Below are positions 1-8,952 of a stretch of DNA of 64,000 nt, in pieces. The stretch is from Bacillus carboniphilus (GTDB taxonomy: Bacteria; Bacillota; Bacilli; Bacillales; JC228): positions 32,140 through 96,139 of the forward strand of contig NZ_BAAADJ010000002.1 in NCBI RefSeq assembly GCF_039522365.1, written 5' to 3'. A program made the position numbers and the translations under genes. The first letter of the stretch is position 1, and each line of letters begins with the position of its first letter. The notes below the pieces were generated by a model. It saw only the letters and a list, made by a program, of their open reading frames with translations. It ran no database searches and was not told the origin of the DNA.

Positions 1-48
1 TAGTCTCAGACTACCATTTATTACCTATAGTGATTCGAGGAGAACAAC

Positions 49-678
49 ATGGAATTTCAGGACATTCAAAATTGGTTTACAGAAGAAAATATTAGACAAG
101 TTATCCAAGAGTATCGAACATTAGGTCCTGTAATGGGAATTTTGCTCCCATTTATTGAAGCATTTTTACCTTTCTTACCCTTGGTCTTGTTTGTAGTAGT
201 AAACGCTAACGCCTTCGGACTATTTTGGGGCTTTTTATTTTCTTGGATCGGTTCCTGTGTAGGAGCTTTCGTTGTTTTTTTAGCTTTTCGTGCTATCGGG
301 AAGAAGAAATTTTTCCGGATTATCAGTCAAAATAAAAAAGTGACCAAGTTAACAGCTTGGGTAGAAAGACATGGGTTTGGTCCACTCTTTATATTACTCT
401 GCTTTCCATTTACGCCATCAGCGCTTGTCAACATTGTCGCTGGACTATCACATATAAAGCTCTATCAATATGCACTTGCAGTCATGGCCGGTAAGTTTGT
501 TATGATTATTATGATGACTTTTGTGGGATACGATATTACAGCCTTTTTGGATCAACCGGTTCGAACAGTCATTGTATTGGTTGTAATTTTCATACTTTGG
601 TATGTTGGCAAACGAGTTGAAGTAAGCTTAAATAAGAGAGTAGAAAAAGAACAAAGGGAAATGACTTCGAACAAATAG
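49..678 (+). CDS. yhjE: TVP38/TMEM64-family membrane protein (YhjE-like)
   Basis: This is a 209-residue integral membrane protein of the TVP38/TMEM64 (SNARE-associated, DedA-related) group. Several hydrophobic segments are visible. The central glycine-rich re-entrant-like stretch (about residues 60-80) and the conserved FxPFxPSxxVN segment (about residues 122-130) are typical of the family. The tail is basic and charged. Related proteins are thought to act in membrane lipid or undecaprenyl-phosphate handling, but the role of this branch is not settled. An AGGAGAA ribosome site precedes the ATG. The gene lies 29 bp before a signal peptidase gene, the same pair as yhjE-sipV in B. subtilis, which supports the name. 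Confidence 0.75.
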   Translation: MEFQDIQNWFTEENIRQVIQEYRTLGPVMGILLPFIEAFLPFLPLVLFVVVNANAFGLFWGFLFSWIGSCVGAFVVFLAFRAIGKKKFFRIISQNKKVTKLTAWVERHGFGPLFILLCFPFTPSALVNIVAGLSHIKLYQYALAVMAGKFVMIIMMTFVGYDITAFLDQPVRTVIVLVVIFILWYVGKRVEVSLNKRVEKEQREMTSNK

Positions 679-707
679 AAAGAAGTACATAGAAGGAGAC
701 GTATCGG

Positions 708-1262
708 ATGGAAACAATAAAAAAAGAAAGCATTGAATGGTTGAAAGCATTAGGAATCGGTATGATCATCTTTGTTTTTATACGTACCTTCTTTTTTTCG
801 AACTATGTTGTTGAAGGTGAGTCGATGATGCCCACCTTGGAGGATGGTAATAAGCTTGTTGTCAATAAAATTGGCTATACGATTGGAGATATTGACCGAT
901 TTGACGTGATTGTCTTCCATGCCAATAAAAGTGAGGATTACGTTAAGCGAGTTATTGGTCTTCCAGGGGATCGGGTCTCTTATGAAGACGATAAGCTATA
1001 CATCAACGGAGAAGCAATGGACGAACCATACTTAGAAAGATATCGTCAAATGGTTTCACCGGGACAACCCTTAACGGGAGACTTTAGTCTGTTTGAATTA
1101 ACCGGCGAAAAAACGGTACCAGAAGGACATTTATTCGTTCTAGGTGATAATCGACTGCAAAGCTGGGATAGCCGGCATTTTGGTTTTGTTAAGATGGAAA
1201 CTGTAGTAGGTGAAGTGAATTTAAGATACTGGCCGTTATCAGAATTAGATACGAAATTTTAG
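708..1262 (+). CDS. sipV: Type I signal peptidase (SipV-type)
   Basis: This 184-residue signal peptidase of family S26A removes signal peptides from secreted preproteins on the outer face of the membrane. One N-terminal membrane anchor (about residues 15-32) is followed by the Ser box GESMMPTL holding the nucleophile. The Lys general base lies in YVKRVIGLPGD, and the conserved GDNR box lies in LGDNRLQSWDSRHFG. Length and single-anchor layout match the short Sip proteins of Bacillus. The ribosome site is GAAGGAG. The order yhjE-sipV matches B. subtilis, but paralogue assignment among SipS, T, U and V rests on position alone. A hairpin terminator follows directly. Confidence 0.85.
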   Translation: METIKKESIEWLKALGIGMIIFVFIRTFFFSNYVVEGESMMPTLEDGNKLVVNKIGYTIGDIDRFDVIVFHANKSEDYVKRVIGLPGDRVSYEDDKLYINGEAMDEPYLERYRQMVSPGQPLTGDFSLFELTGEKTVPEGHLFVLGDNRLQSWDSRHFGFVKMETVVGEVNLRYWPLSELDTKF

Positions 1263-1268
1263 GGAGAG

Positions 1269-1298
1269 CAATCAGCAGAGGCTGGTTGTTTTTTTTTA
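1269..1298 (+). terminator. Rho-independent terminator after sipV
   Basis: An 8-bp stem (CAATCAGC paired with GCTGGTTG, one G-T pair) with an AGAG loop is followed by an unbroken run of about nine T residues. It starts 7 bp after the sipV stop codon. Confidence 0.85.
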
Positions 1299-1316
1299 TT
1301 TGAGAGGATTAGAGCT

Positions 1317-1680
1317 ATTTATGTTCAAGTTTTGTCGGGGGTAGGGAGTAAAACAGGATATAAGATGAGTTTATGTTCTAGTTTTGTCGGGGGTAGGGAG
1401 TAAAACAGGATATAAGATGAGTTTATGTTCAAGTTTTGTCGGGGGTAGGGAGTAAAACAGGATATAAGATGAGTTTATGTTCTAGTTTTGGCAAGGGCAG
1501 GGAGTAAAACAGGACAAAAAATGAGTTTATGTTCAAGTTTTGGCGAGGGCAGGGAAAAACCAGGACAAAAATTGAATTTATGTTCTAGTTTTGAAATGGG
1601 TCTTGCAAAACCAGGGCATAAAAGGGACTTATTCGCTAGTTTTAACAAGAGCAATGCAAAACCCATCATAAAATTGAATT
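1317..1680. repeat. Tandem 52-bp repeat array, about seven units
   Basis: The word ATGTTC(A/T)AGTTTTG recurs with steps of 52, 52, 52, 52, 51 and 51 bp (at 1321, 1373, 1425, 1477, 1529 and 1580, with a diverged copy at 1631). The first three units are nearly identical; later ones diverge progressively toward the downstream gene. Every unit keeps GTTTT on the left and AAAAC on the right, 14-16 bp apart, so each can form a small hairpin. Short open frames cross it on both strands but have no ribosome site and only translate the repeat. No promoter for the downstream regulator could be picked out with confidence. Confidence 0.9.
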
Positions 1681-1794
1681 CAACCAACAGGACCAAACAC
1701 CCTCTAGGAATTCTTACCCACAAAAGCAGGATTTTACCAAAGAAACAAGAATAGATAACTGATGAGGAGTTTAAGTGGGACGAGGGGGAAGAAC

Positions 1795-4700
1795 ATGAAA
1801 CAAGCGATTGTACAGACCAAATTGATGCCACCTCAGGTGAGGGCGAGCTACATACGTCGTGCAGGTCTTTTTAAGAAAATGAAAGCGGTTCCTAATTATT
1901 CGATTACCCTTGTCACTTCAGGAGCGGGTTACGGGAAAAGTACTGCTCTATCCCTCTATGTTCGAGATGAAAAAGTTGCCTGTTCATGGTATACCATTAC
2001 ATCTCATGATGATGATATTTTACCTTTTATCGACCATTTAATTCAGTCTATTCAACGAGTCTTCCCATCATTTGGTGAAGAGCTTATAGAATACAGGCAA
2101 GGAATGGATCGTTTTATACGTGAGGAAGAACTTTATACGTTATGTTCTATTTTTGTAAATGAAATCCACCATTTAGAAACAGAGCTTATTTTAGTATTAG
2201 ATGACTTCCATCATACGGAAGGCTCGTACTTGATTCAAAAGTGGATTGAGCTCGTGATTGAACATATGCCTGAAACGCTGCATTTAGTTCTTTCGTCGAG
2301 GAGTCGTCCAAGCTGGCCTGTTTTAGCTAAGTTTAAGGTGAATGGTCAGCTCCTAGACATTGTGGAAACTGATTTAAAATTAACGATAGATGAAGTGGAA
2401 TTACTATTAGTTGATTTCCATGAACTCACCCTTTCAGAAGAGGAAATTCATCAAATTTATGTGCTGACAGAAGGCTGGGCGATAGCCGTTAGTATGATAG
2501 CGGAAAAATTAAAATTTGATGAGTTAGAATCCAAGCATATTTCCTTCTCCCAGACATCACTTTACGATTTATTTCAATATTTAGCCTTAGAGGTATTCAC
2601 GAAACAGCCACCGATGATTCAGCAATTCTTAGAGCAGACTTCTGTTTTCGATGAAATATCAGTGGAGTTATGCGAAGAAGTGTTGGGCCTGACGGGTGCA
2701 AAAAGCATGTTGAATCAACTCGCACAAAAGAGTTTGTTTCTTCATCATGATGGAGACGGTACATATCGTTATCATGCGTTGTTCCGTGAATTTTTACAGG
2801 GGCAGCTCCAAACGAATCAGCCTAACCAATACCACAGCTTATATGAACGAACAGCACGTTACTATGAAAGAGCTCATCAATATGAGAAAGCATTGCGGAT
2901 TTATGAAAAAGTCGGGAACCATTATGCAGTAGCTGCGATTCTACAAGACTATGGTTCTCAAATGTTAGAAGACGGAAAGCTAGAAAGCTTATATGACATA
3001 TTAAAGAAGCTTGAGGACCGTGAAAAAAATAAACAATATCGACTTTGGTTCTATGAAGGAGAAATTTTACGGTACCGCTCTCGTTATGCTGAAGCAGAAC
3101 AATGCTATATCCAAGCAAAAAAAATGGCTCTTCAAGCAGATGACTTGGAACAAGCTTGTTTAGCATTAGAAGGCTGGGCCCAAATTTATTTGGATACGAT
3201 TCAACCAAGTATGGCAGAAAGGATTTTGAGCGAAGCCATTCAGTTACGAGAGCAAACGAGTGGGGCAACCGCTTCCTCGCAAAATCTTTATTGGTTGATG
3301 GCAGAGAACTTTATCAACGCAGGAGATGCTGAGAAGGCAGAGCTTTGGTATATCAAAGGAAAAGAAGAAGTCATAGATGATGATAGCCAGGACCTTCTTT
3401 ATGCCCGAATTTTATTAAGAACAGGTCGAATTGAAGAGGCTAAGAAGGCATTAGTGAAGCAGCATACCGAACCTGTATCTAAGTTGCCACAATCTCACAG
3501 AGAAGCGGACCTCCTTTTATCATTGATAGAAGGAATGCTTGGTAACAATGTGAGAGCAAAAGAGCTTGCACAAGCGGGAATCCAGACAGGTCTACAGACT
3601 AAGTCCCCATTTGTGGAGGCTTGTGGCTGGATTCGGATGGGACATGCTGTTCAGTTAATGGAAGAGTACGATGTCCATTTAGCGACCCAATGTTACCAAA
3701 CAGCACTAGACATGATGGAGCAAATCAATATCTCGAGAGGGAAAGCAGAGCCTTATATGGGACTTTGCCTCCTTTTTGGTGGATTGGGAGAATATGAGAA
3801 GGCCAGAGAAATGGGAGTTAAAGCCCTCTATGAAACTGAGCATGTAAAAGATGTATGGTTAAGCTCCCTGATTCAGCTGAGTATGGGGATTATCTCCTAT
3901 TATGAAAGAGACTTTGAACGGGCGATGGACCAATTTGAACAGGCTTTAACATCTTTCAATCAATGTCAAGACCAGTTTGGACAAATGGTTTCACACCTTT
4001 GGAAGGCGTTGGTGTCAATTGAGACAGGAGTGGAAAATGCCCTTCTTACTGACCTCAAAAGTACTTTAACGATATGTGAATACAAACAATATGAATTTAT
4101 TTTTTTAAACCGAACGATCTTCGGACCAAAGGATCCACAAGTGTTGATCCCACTATTGCTAGAAGCGAAGAGGTTCATGATTCACCCTGATTATGTCGCA
4201 AAAATATTGGGTGAATTAGGCTATAAGGATATAGAGTCACACCCTGGGTATACCTTGAAAATAAAAACACTAGGAGCTTTTAAGGTTTTCCTAGGAGATG
4301 AAGAAATTGATGAAAAAGCGTGGCAAAGAGGAAAGGCTAAAGAATTATTTGAGCTTTTTGTAACCAATCGGACTAAGCTACTTGAAAAGGACGAAATCAT
4401 TTCTTACCTATGGCCTGATTCTAAGATGGACAGCGCCAATCGGGACTTTAAAGTGGTGCTTAATGCATTAAACAATGCTCTTGAGCCCAATAGAAAAAAG
4501 AGGAGTAATCCCTTTTATATTGTAAGACAAGGAACGGCTTATGGGCTTAATGAGGATACGGGTATTTGGATAGATGCGGATCAATTTCAGGAATGGGTCC
4601 AGGCTGGACTTGAAGAAAAATCTCCAGACCAAGCAAAGCCATTGCTGGAAAAGGGATTGCACTTTTACAAAGGGGAGTATATTCCGGATAGACGGTTTGA

Positions 4701-5010
4701 TGATTGGTGCATTCAAGAACGGGAAAGACTTCTGATTTTATTTTTAAGAGGTGCAGAGAAACTTGCTCAATTTCATGTAAGAGAAGAAAACTTCGATCAA
4801 GCCATTGACTGGTGTGAGAGTATTCTTGAGAAAGATCGAACCTGGGAAGAAGCCTATCGTCTGTTAATGTACGGCTACTATCGAAAGAATAATAGACCTC
4901 AGGCGCTGAAATGGTATCAGCGCTGTGTGGAAGTGTTAAAGCATGAATATGGTGTAGAACCATTGGACGCGACGAAGCAAATGTATGACATTATACGGCA
5001 AACTAACTAA
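1795..5010 (+). CDS. MalT/AfsR-like ATPase-TPR regulator with winged helix and BTAD domain
   Basis: This 1071-residue protein is a predicted ATP-dependent transcriptional activator. A STAND-type ATPase lies at the N-terminus, with Walker A GAGYGKST at residues 43-50 and Walker B LVLDDF near residue 136. A long TPR-like helical region follows (about 370-790), then an OmpR-type winged helix (about 820-900) and a bacterial transcriptional activator (BTAD) domain to the end. The ATPase and TPR parts resemble MalT. The C-terminal pair resembles SARP regulators such as AfsR, in the reverse domain order. I start at ATG 1795, preceded by GAGGGGG, not the frame-open ATG at 1762. It is monocistronic, and I infer that it controls the downstream importer and enzyme genes through the TGTAAC repeats. 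The inducer is unknown. Confidence 0.85.
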   Translation: MKQAIVQTKLMPPQVRASYIRRAGLFKKMKAVPNYSITLVTSGAGYGKSTALSLYVRDEKVACSWYTITSHDDDILPFIDHLIQSIQRVFPSFGEELIEYRQGMDRFIREEELYTLCSIFVNEIHHLETELILVLDDFHHTEGSYLIQKWIELVIEHMPETLHLVLSSRSRPSWPVLAKFKVNGQLLDIVETDLKLTIDEVELLLVDFHELTLSEEEIHQIYVLTEGWAIAVSMIAEKLKFDELESKHISFSQTSLYDLFQYLALEVFTKQPPMIQQFLEQTSVFDEISVELCEEVLGLTGAKSMLNQLAQKSLFLHHDGDGTYRYHALFREFLQGQLQTNQPNQYHSLYERTARYYERAHQYEKALRIYEKVGNHYAVAAILQDYGSQMLEDGKLESLYDILKKLEDREKNKQYRLWFYEGEILRYRSRYAEAEQCYIQAKKMALQADDLEQACLALEGWAQIYLDTIQPSMAERILSEAIQLREQTSGATASSQNLYWLMAENFINAGDAEKAELWYIKGKEEVIDDDSQDLLYARILLRTGRIEEAKKALVKQHTEPVSKLPQSHREADLLLSLIEGMLGNNVRAKELAQAGIQTGLQTKSPFVEACGWIRMGHAVQLMEEYDVHLATQCYQTALDMMEQINISRGKAEPYMGLCLLFGGLGEYEKAREMGVKALYETEHVKDVWLSSLIQLSMGIISYYERDFERAMDQFEQALTSFNQCQDQFGQMVSHLWKALVSIETGVENALLTDLKSTLTICEYKQYEFIFLNRTIFGPKDPQVLIPLLLEAKRFMIHPDYVAKILGELGYKDIESHPGYTLKIKTLGAFKVFLGDEEIDEKAWQRGKAKELFELFVTNRTKLLEKDEIISYLWPDSKMDSANRDFKVVLNALNNALEPNRKKRSNPFYIVRQGTAYGLNEDTGIWIDADQFQEWVQAGLEEKSPDQAKPLLEKGLHFYKGEYIPDRRFDDWCIQERERLLILFLRGAEKLAQFHVREENFDQAIDWCESILEKDRTWEEAYRLLMYGYYRKNNRPQALKWYQRCVEVLKHEYGVEPLDATKQMYDIIRQTN

Positions 5011-5013
5011 CAT

Positions 5014-5047
5014 GAGAGTCTTTAAGCTGATTAAAGGCTCTTTTTTG
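5014..5047 (+). terminator. Terminator after the BTAD regulator
   Basis: An imperfect hairpin (GAG-AGTCTTTAA against TTAAAGGCTC, with one bulge and a G-T pair) is followed by TTTTTT. It lies 4 bp past the stop codon and separates the regulator from the importer operon. Confidence 0.7.
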
Positions 5048-5087
5048 GTTTATGCAGTTTAAAATCCATCTGGATGGTGAGAAATAC

Positions 5088-5130
5088 GCTCGGATAGCGG
5101 AAAATACGCTCGGATAGAAGAAAATACAAC
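5088..5130. repeat. Short 20-bp tandem repeat
   Basis: The word AAATACGCTCGGATAG occurs twice with a 20-bp step, followed by a truncated third copy (AAATACAAC). It lies between the regulator's terminator and the promoter of the importer operon. Confidence 0.75.
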
Positions 5131-5169
5131 AAATGATACCCACACCTCAATTCCTCATTCCGATGAATA

Positions 5170-5207
5170 TGTAACTCATTTGTAACTACCACCATTTACC
5201 CTATAAA
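5170..5207 (+). promoter_or_regulatory. Promoter with TGTAAC direct repeats (predicted BTAD-regulator operator)
   Basis: TGTAAC occurs at 5170-5175 and again at 5181-5186, exactly 11 bp apart. The second copy overlaps a -35-like TTGTAA (5180-5185), which is 16 bp from a -10-like TATAAA (5202-5207). SARP-type winged-helix activators bind direct repeats of 11-bp period overlapping the -35 box, so this layout fits the local BTAD regulator. The same arrangement precedes the acyl-CoA synthetase gene at 13168. Binding is inferred, not shown. Confidence 0.6.
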
Positions 5208-5254
5208 CAAAGCTAGTCGCTTTAACGAACAAACCAATTAGAGGGGGATTTGAT

Positions 5255-6532
5255 GTGAAAGTTTTTCCGAAGTTTAAGAGTTTAGCCCTTATGCTCATTT
5301 TTGTACTTCTTTTTACAGCAGCATGTTCGACAAGTACGAATGATGATGCAGAGCCATCTGATAATTCGCCGGATCAAGAGAATCAAGAGGATCAAACAAA
5401 TGATGATCCGGTGAAGGAAGAGGAGAAGGAGCCTATTAAAATTGGGGTTTTGGCTTCTTTAACGGGAGTATTAGAGTCGTATGGTGTTCAAACAACGAGA
5501 GGCTTTGAGCTAGGAATTGATTATGCTACTGGTGGAACTGGTGAAGTAGCAGGTAGAAAAATTGAAATTATAACGGAAGATACAGAAACAAAGCCTGAAG
5601 TAGCTGTTCAAAAGGCTACGAAACTATTAGAAGAAGATAAGGTTGATTTCTTAGTGGGTTCTTCAAGTTCAGGAGACACGCTAGCCGTTATTAACCTTGC
5701 TGAAGAATATGAAAAAATCATGATTGTTGAACCAGCTGTTGCTGATAGTATTACAGGTTCTGAGTTCAATGAGTATATTTTTAGAACAGCTCGTAACTCT
5801 TCTCAGGATGCCGTTGCGGCCGCTGCTGCCATTGCAGGTGAAGGCGTAAAGATTGCAACGTTTGCCCCGGACTATTCTTTCGGTTGGGATGGAGTTTCAG
5901 CATTTAAAGAAGCTGCAGAAGAGCTTGGAGCTGAGATTATTTTAGAAGAGTATGCAGCTGCGGATGCAACAGATTTTACAGCGAATATTCAAAAGATCAT
6001 TGAAGCAGAGCCAGACTACTTATTCATTGTGTGGGCTGGAGTTAACTCGCCTTGGAAACAAATTGCCGATATGAAAGTACAAGAAAAAGGGATCAAGATT
6101 TCTACTGGTGCGCCAGATATTCCGGCACTTTCCATCATGGAGCCTCTAGTTGGAATGGAAGGGTTCTCTGTGTATTACCATGAGCTTCCTGACAATGACA
6201 TTAACGATTGGTTAGTTGAGGAACATAAGAGTCGTTATAACGGAGAAGTACCAGATTTGTTTACGCCAGGTGGTATGAGTGCTGCGATTGCCATTGTAGA
6301 AGCACTGAAACAATCTGAAGGTGATGCAGATGCGAATAAATTGATTGACATCATGGAGGGTATGAGCTTTGAAACGCCAAAAGGAACGATGACATTCCGT
6401 GAAGAAGATCACCAGGCATTACAATCCTTATACGCCATTCGCTTAGAAAAGAAAGAAGGAGTTCCGTATCCGGTACCGGTCTTAATTCGTGAATTAACAC
6501 CTGAGGAAACGGCTCCACCAATTCGAAACTAG
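5255..6532 (+). CDS. ABC transporter substrate-binding lipoprotein (LivK/Peripla_BP_6 type)
   Basis: This 425-residue extracellular solute-binding protein starts at GTG 5255 behind GAGGGGG. It has a signal peptide ending in the lipobox LFTAAC (Cys is the lipidated residue), then an acidic, Asn/Asp-rich linker of about 40 residues. A type I periplasmic-binding fold opens with IKIGVLASLTGVLESYG, as in the branched-chain amino acid receptor family. This fold also serves amides, urea, short-chain fatty acids and aromatic acids, so the ligand cannot be read from the fold. The downstream acyl-converting enzymes argue for a carboxylic acid or related compound rather than leucine. It is the first gene of the importer operon. 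Confidence 0.85.
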   Translation: MKVFPKFKSLALMLIFVLLFTAACSTSTNDDAEPSDNSPDQENQEDQTNDDPVKEEEKEPIKIGVLASLTGVLESYGVQTTRGFELGIDYATGGTGEVAGRKIEIITEDTETKPEVAVQKATKLLEEDKVDFLVGSSSSGDTLAVINLAEEYEKIMIVEPAVADSITGSEFNEYIFRTARNSSQDAVAAAAAIAGEGVKIATFAPDYSFGWDGVSAFKEAAEELGAEIILEEYAAADATDFTANIQKIIEAEPDYLFIVWAGVNSPWKQIADMKVQEKGIKISTGAPDIPALSIMEPLVGMEGFSVYYHELPDNDINDWLVEEHKSRYNGEVPDLFTPGGMSAAIAIVEALKQSEGDADANKLIDIMEGMSFETPKGTMTFREEDHQALQSLYAIRLEKKEGVPYPVPVLIRELTPEETAPPIRN

Positions 6533-6541
6533 TATTTGTTT

Positions 6542-6592
6542 GAAGAGATGAACTTCGGGCGGTATTCCGGAGTTCTCTTCTTCATTTTATTT
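6542..6592 (+). terminator. Intercistronic hairpin between binding protein and ATPase genes
   Basis: GAAGAG and AACT (6542-6554, ATG bulged out) pair with AGTT and CTCTTC (6571-6580), with CGG/CCG pairing inside, followed by a T-rich TTCATTTTATTT. It probably acts as a partial terminator or 3' stabiliser that lets the binding protein be made in excess over the membrane components. Confidence 0.6.
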
Positions 6593-6610
6593 AGGAAGGG
6601 TGGGAGCAAG

Positions 6611-7378
6611 TTGACAAACGCACTTGAAACAAAAGGGCTTTCTATTCAATTTGGAGGTCATAAAGCTGTAGATCAGGTTACCATGGGCGTGAAAAAACAT
6701 GAACTAAAGTCTATCATTGGGCCAAATGGTGCAGGGAAAACAACTTTTTTTAATTTAATCAGTGGCCAGTTAAAGCCTACCGAAGGAGAAGTTTTCCTCG
6801 GCAATAAAGAAATTACGAAATTAACGACAACGGCAAGAACGAGATTAGGAATAGGTAGGTCTTTTCAATTAACGAATGTGTTTTCAAACCTGACTGTACT
6901 AGAAAATGTCAGATTAGCAGCGCAGTCAAAAGCTGGGGTTCGGTTTCAAATCTTTAAACATTTTCAATCTTACAAAGGAATTATAGAGTCCTCTGAAGCG
7001 CTTCTCCATCAAGTCCTCTTACAAGGTAAAGAGTATGAATTAGCCAAAAACTTAGCACATGGTGAAAAAAGAAAACTGGAATTAGCGATGTTATTAGCAT
7101 TAGAACCCGAAGTCTTACTTCTTGATGAACCAACCGCTGGGATGTCTTTAGAAGAGGTGCCTGCCATTTTAGACGTCATTCATTCGATTAAGAATCGTGG
7201 TGACAAAACCATTTTACTGATTGAGCACAAAATGGACATGATTTTAGACTTATCAGATTCTATTGCTGTTCTCTACAACGGGAGGTTACTTGCTGATGGT
7301 CTGCCGAAAGAAATTGTGGAAAATGAAACAGTTCAACAAGCTTACCTAGGAGGATTATACGATGAGTTCACTGCTTAG
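6611..7378 (+). CDS. ABC transporter ATP-binding protein (LivG-type)
   Basis: This is the first of two ATPases of the importer, 255 residues from TTG 6611. Walker A is GPNGAGKT, the signature is the LivG-style AHGEKRKLE in place of LSGGQ, and Walker B is VLLLDEPTAGM. The LivG-like C-terminal extension is present (AYLGGLY). The frame stays open upstream to an ATG at 6536, but that lies inside the intercistronic hairpin and gives a non-homologous leader, so I prefer TTG 6611 behind GGAAGGGTGGGA. It overlaps the next gene by 17 bp, indicating translational coupling. Confidence 0.85.
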   Translation: MTNALETKGLSIQFGGHKAVDQVTMGVKKHELKSIIGPNGAGKTTFFNLISGQLKPTEGEVFLGNKEITKLTTTARTRLGIGRSFQLTNVFSNLTVLENVRLAAQSKAGVRFQIFKHFQSYKGIIESSEALLHQVLLQGKEYELAKNLAHGEKRKLELAMLLALEPEVLLLDEPTAGMSLEEVPAILDVIHSIKNRGDKTILLIEHKMDMILDLSDSIAVLYNGRLLADGLPKEIVENETVQQAYLGGLYDEFTA

Positions 7379-8069
7379 TTTACAAAACGTAGAAACGTAT
7401 ATTGGTCAGTATCATATTCTCCAAGGCGTCGATTTACAAGTAGAGAAAGGTAGTATCACGGTTCTACTAGGTAGAAATGGAGCGGGAAAAACGACAACGT
7501 TACGCACAATTATGGGCTTTTACCCTCCTTCAAAAGGTGAAATTTTATTTGAAGGTAAGAGAATAAATGATCAAAAAACGTATCAGATTGCAAAAAATGG
7601 AATAGGTTTTGTTCCTGAGGATCAGGGGATTTTTCAACATTTGACCGTTGAGGAACACATGAAGGTAGCCATTCAAAAAAATGATGATCAAACGAAGGAA
7701 CGGATGGAGTGGATTCTGGAGCTTTTCCCTGATTTAAAGAAGTTTTGGAAAAAAGAAGGCGGATATTTAAGCGGTGGTCAGAAACAGATGCTGGCTATCT
7801 CCCGGGCATTTGTAAATGACAATCGACTATTGCTCGTAGATGAGCCAAGTAAGGGCTTAGCTCCAATTGTTATTGAAAAGGTAATGGGAGCACTTATCCA
7901 AATTAAGGAGAAGACCTCCATTCTTTTGGTGGAACAAAACTTTATTATGGCTAGTCAAATCGGTGATTATTTTTACATTATGGATGACGGTCAGACGGTA
8001 CATTCAGGTGAAATGCAGCAACTAAAGAAAGACGATGAATTGAGAAAAAAATACTTAGGGATCGCATAG
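7362..8069 (+). CDS. ABC transporter ATP-binding protein (LivF-type)
   Basis: This is the second ATPase of the importer, 235 residues. It has Walker A GRNGAGKT, signature LSGGQKQML, Walker B LLLVDEPSKGLAP and the LivF-type ending KKYLGIA. The ATG lies within the end of the preceding gene and has AGGAGGA just upstream. It is expected to form a heterodimer with the LivG-type subunit under the two permeases. Confidence 0.87.
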   Translation: MSSLLSLQNVETYIGQYHILQGVDLQVEKGSITVLLGRNGAGKTTTLRTIMGFYPPSKGEILFEGKRINDQKTYQIAKNGIGFVPEDQGIFQHLTVEEHMKVAIQKNDDQTKERMEWILELFPDLKKFWKKEGGYLSGGQKQMLAISRAFVNDNRLLLVDEPSKGLAPIVIEKVMGALIQIKEKTSILLVEQNFIMASQIGDYFYIMDDGQTVHSGEMQQLKKDDELRKKYLGIA

Positions 8070-8082
8070 GAGGGCAAAAAGT

Positions 8083-8952
8083 ATGGATACGCTTTCACTT
8101 TTAGCGAACCTGACCATAAATGGGTTAGCAACAGGGATGTTAATCTTTTTGTTAGCAGCAGGTCTTACGCTAATCTTTGGACTCATGGATGTATTGAATT
8201 TTGCGCACGGTGGTTTATTTGCTTGGGGCGCTTTTGCTGGTATATGGGTATATGGAATGACAGAAAGCTTTACTTTAGGAATTGTAGGTGCCTTAGCTTG
8301 TGGTCTACTAGTAGGCTTGATTACAGAAAAATTGATTATTCAGCCAGTTTACGGTAATCATGTTCAGCAAATCTTAATCACGTTAGGGTTTATGTTGGTG
8401 TTAACGGAAGCCATCAAAGTGGTTTGGGGACCAAATGTCATTCAAGCTACTACTCCAAAGCTTTTACAAGGAAGCTGGGAAATTGGAAATATCAATATTA
8501 TCAAGTATCGAGTCTTTATTATTGTCGTCGGGTTTTTAGTCTTTTTTGTTATGAGATATTTACTTACTAAAACGAGAATCGGACTTATTGTTAGAGCGGG
8601 TGTTATGAATAAAGAGATGGTTCAAGCGCTTGGTATTAACATCAAAAATATCTTTATGTGGGTTTTTATGGTCGGTTCTGCGTTAGCGGCATTAAGCGGT
8701 ATTTTACTAGCTCCGTACTCTGGTGTCATTTATGCAGAGATGGGAATGGAGTACGCTATTCTAGCCTTTATTGTGGTTGTAATTGGAGGCATGGGGAATT
8801 TTACGGGTTCCTTGTTTGCTGCCATTTTAGTTGGATTAGCTGGTGCTTACATGGCCTACTACTTCCCAGATCTTTCACTAGCCGTCAACATGTTACTCAT
8901 GGTATTAGTGTTAGTCTTTAGACCACAAGGATTATTTGGAGCGAAAGGGTGA
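8083..8952 (+). CDS. ABC transporter permease (LivH-type)
   Basis: This 289-residue inner-membrane permease belongs to the LivH group, with about eight hydrophobic helices. It has the family sequence GLxLIFGLMDVLNFAHG (about residues 27-45) and GGMGNFTGSLF near residue 235. The stop overlaps the next permease start (TGATG). GGAGGG precedes the ATG. It pairs with the LivM-type subunit to form the transport channel. Confidence 0.87.
   Translation: MDTLSLLANLTINGLATGMLIFLLAAGLTLIFGLMDVLNFAHGGLFAWGAFAGIWVYGMTESFTLGIVGALACGLLVGLITEKLIIQPVYGNHVQQILITLGFMLVLTEAIKVVWGPNVIQATTPKLLQGSWEIGNINIIKYRVFIIVVGFLVFFVMRYLLTKTRIGLIVRAGVMNKEMVQALGINIKNIFMWVFMVGSALAALSGILLAPYSGVIYAEMGMEYAILAFIVVVIGGMGNFTGSLFAAILVGLAGAYMAYYFPDLSLAVNMLLMVLVLVFRPQGLFGAKG

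Noticed and set aside
1475..1831. Open frames across the array before the regulator (88 and 118 codons)
   Set aside because: The encoded peptides only mirror the DNA repeat, with no ribosome site, and one runs into the regulator gene on the opposite strand.
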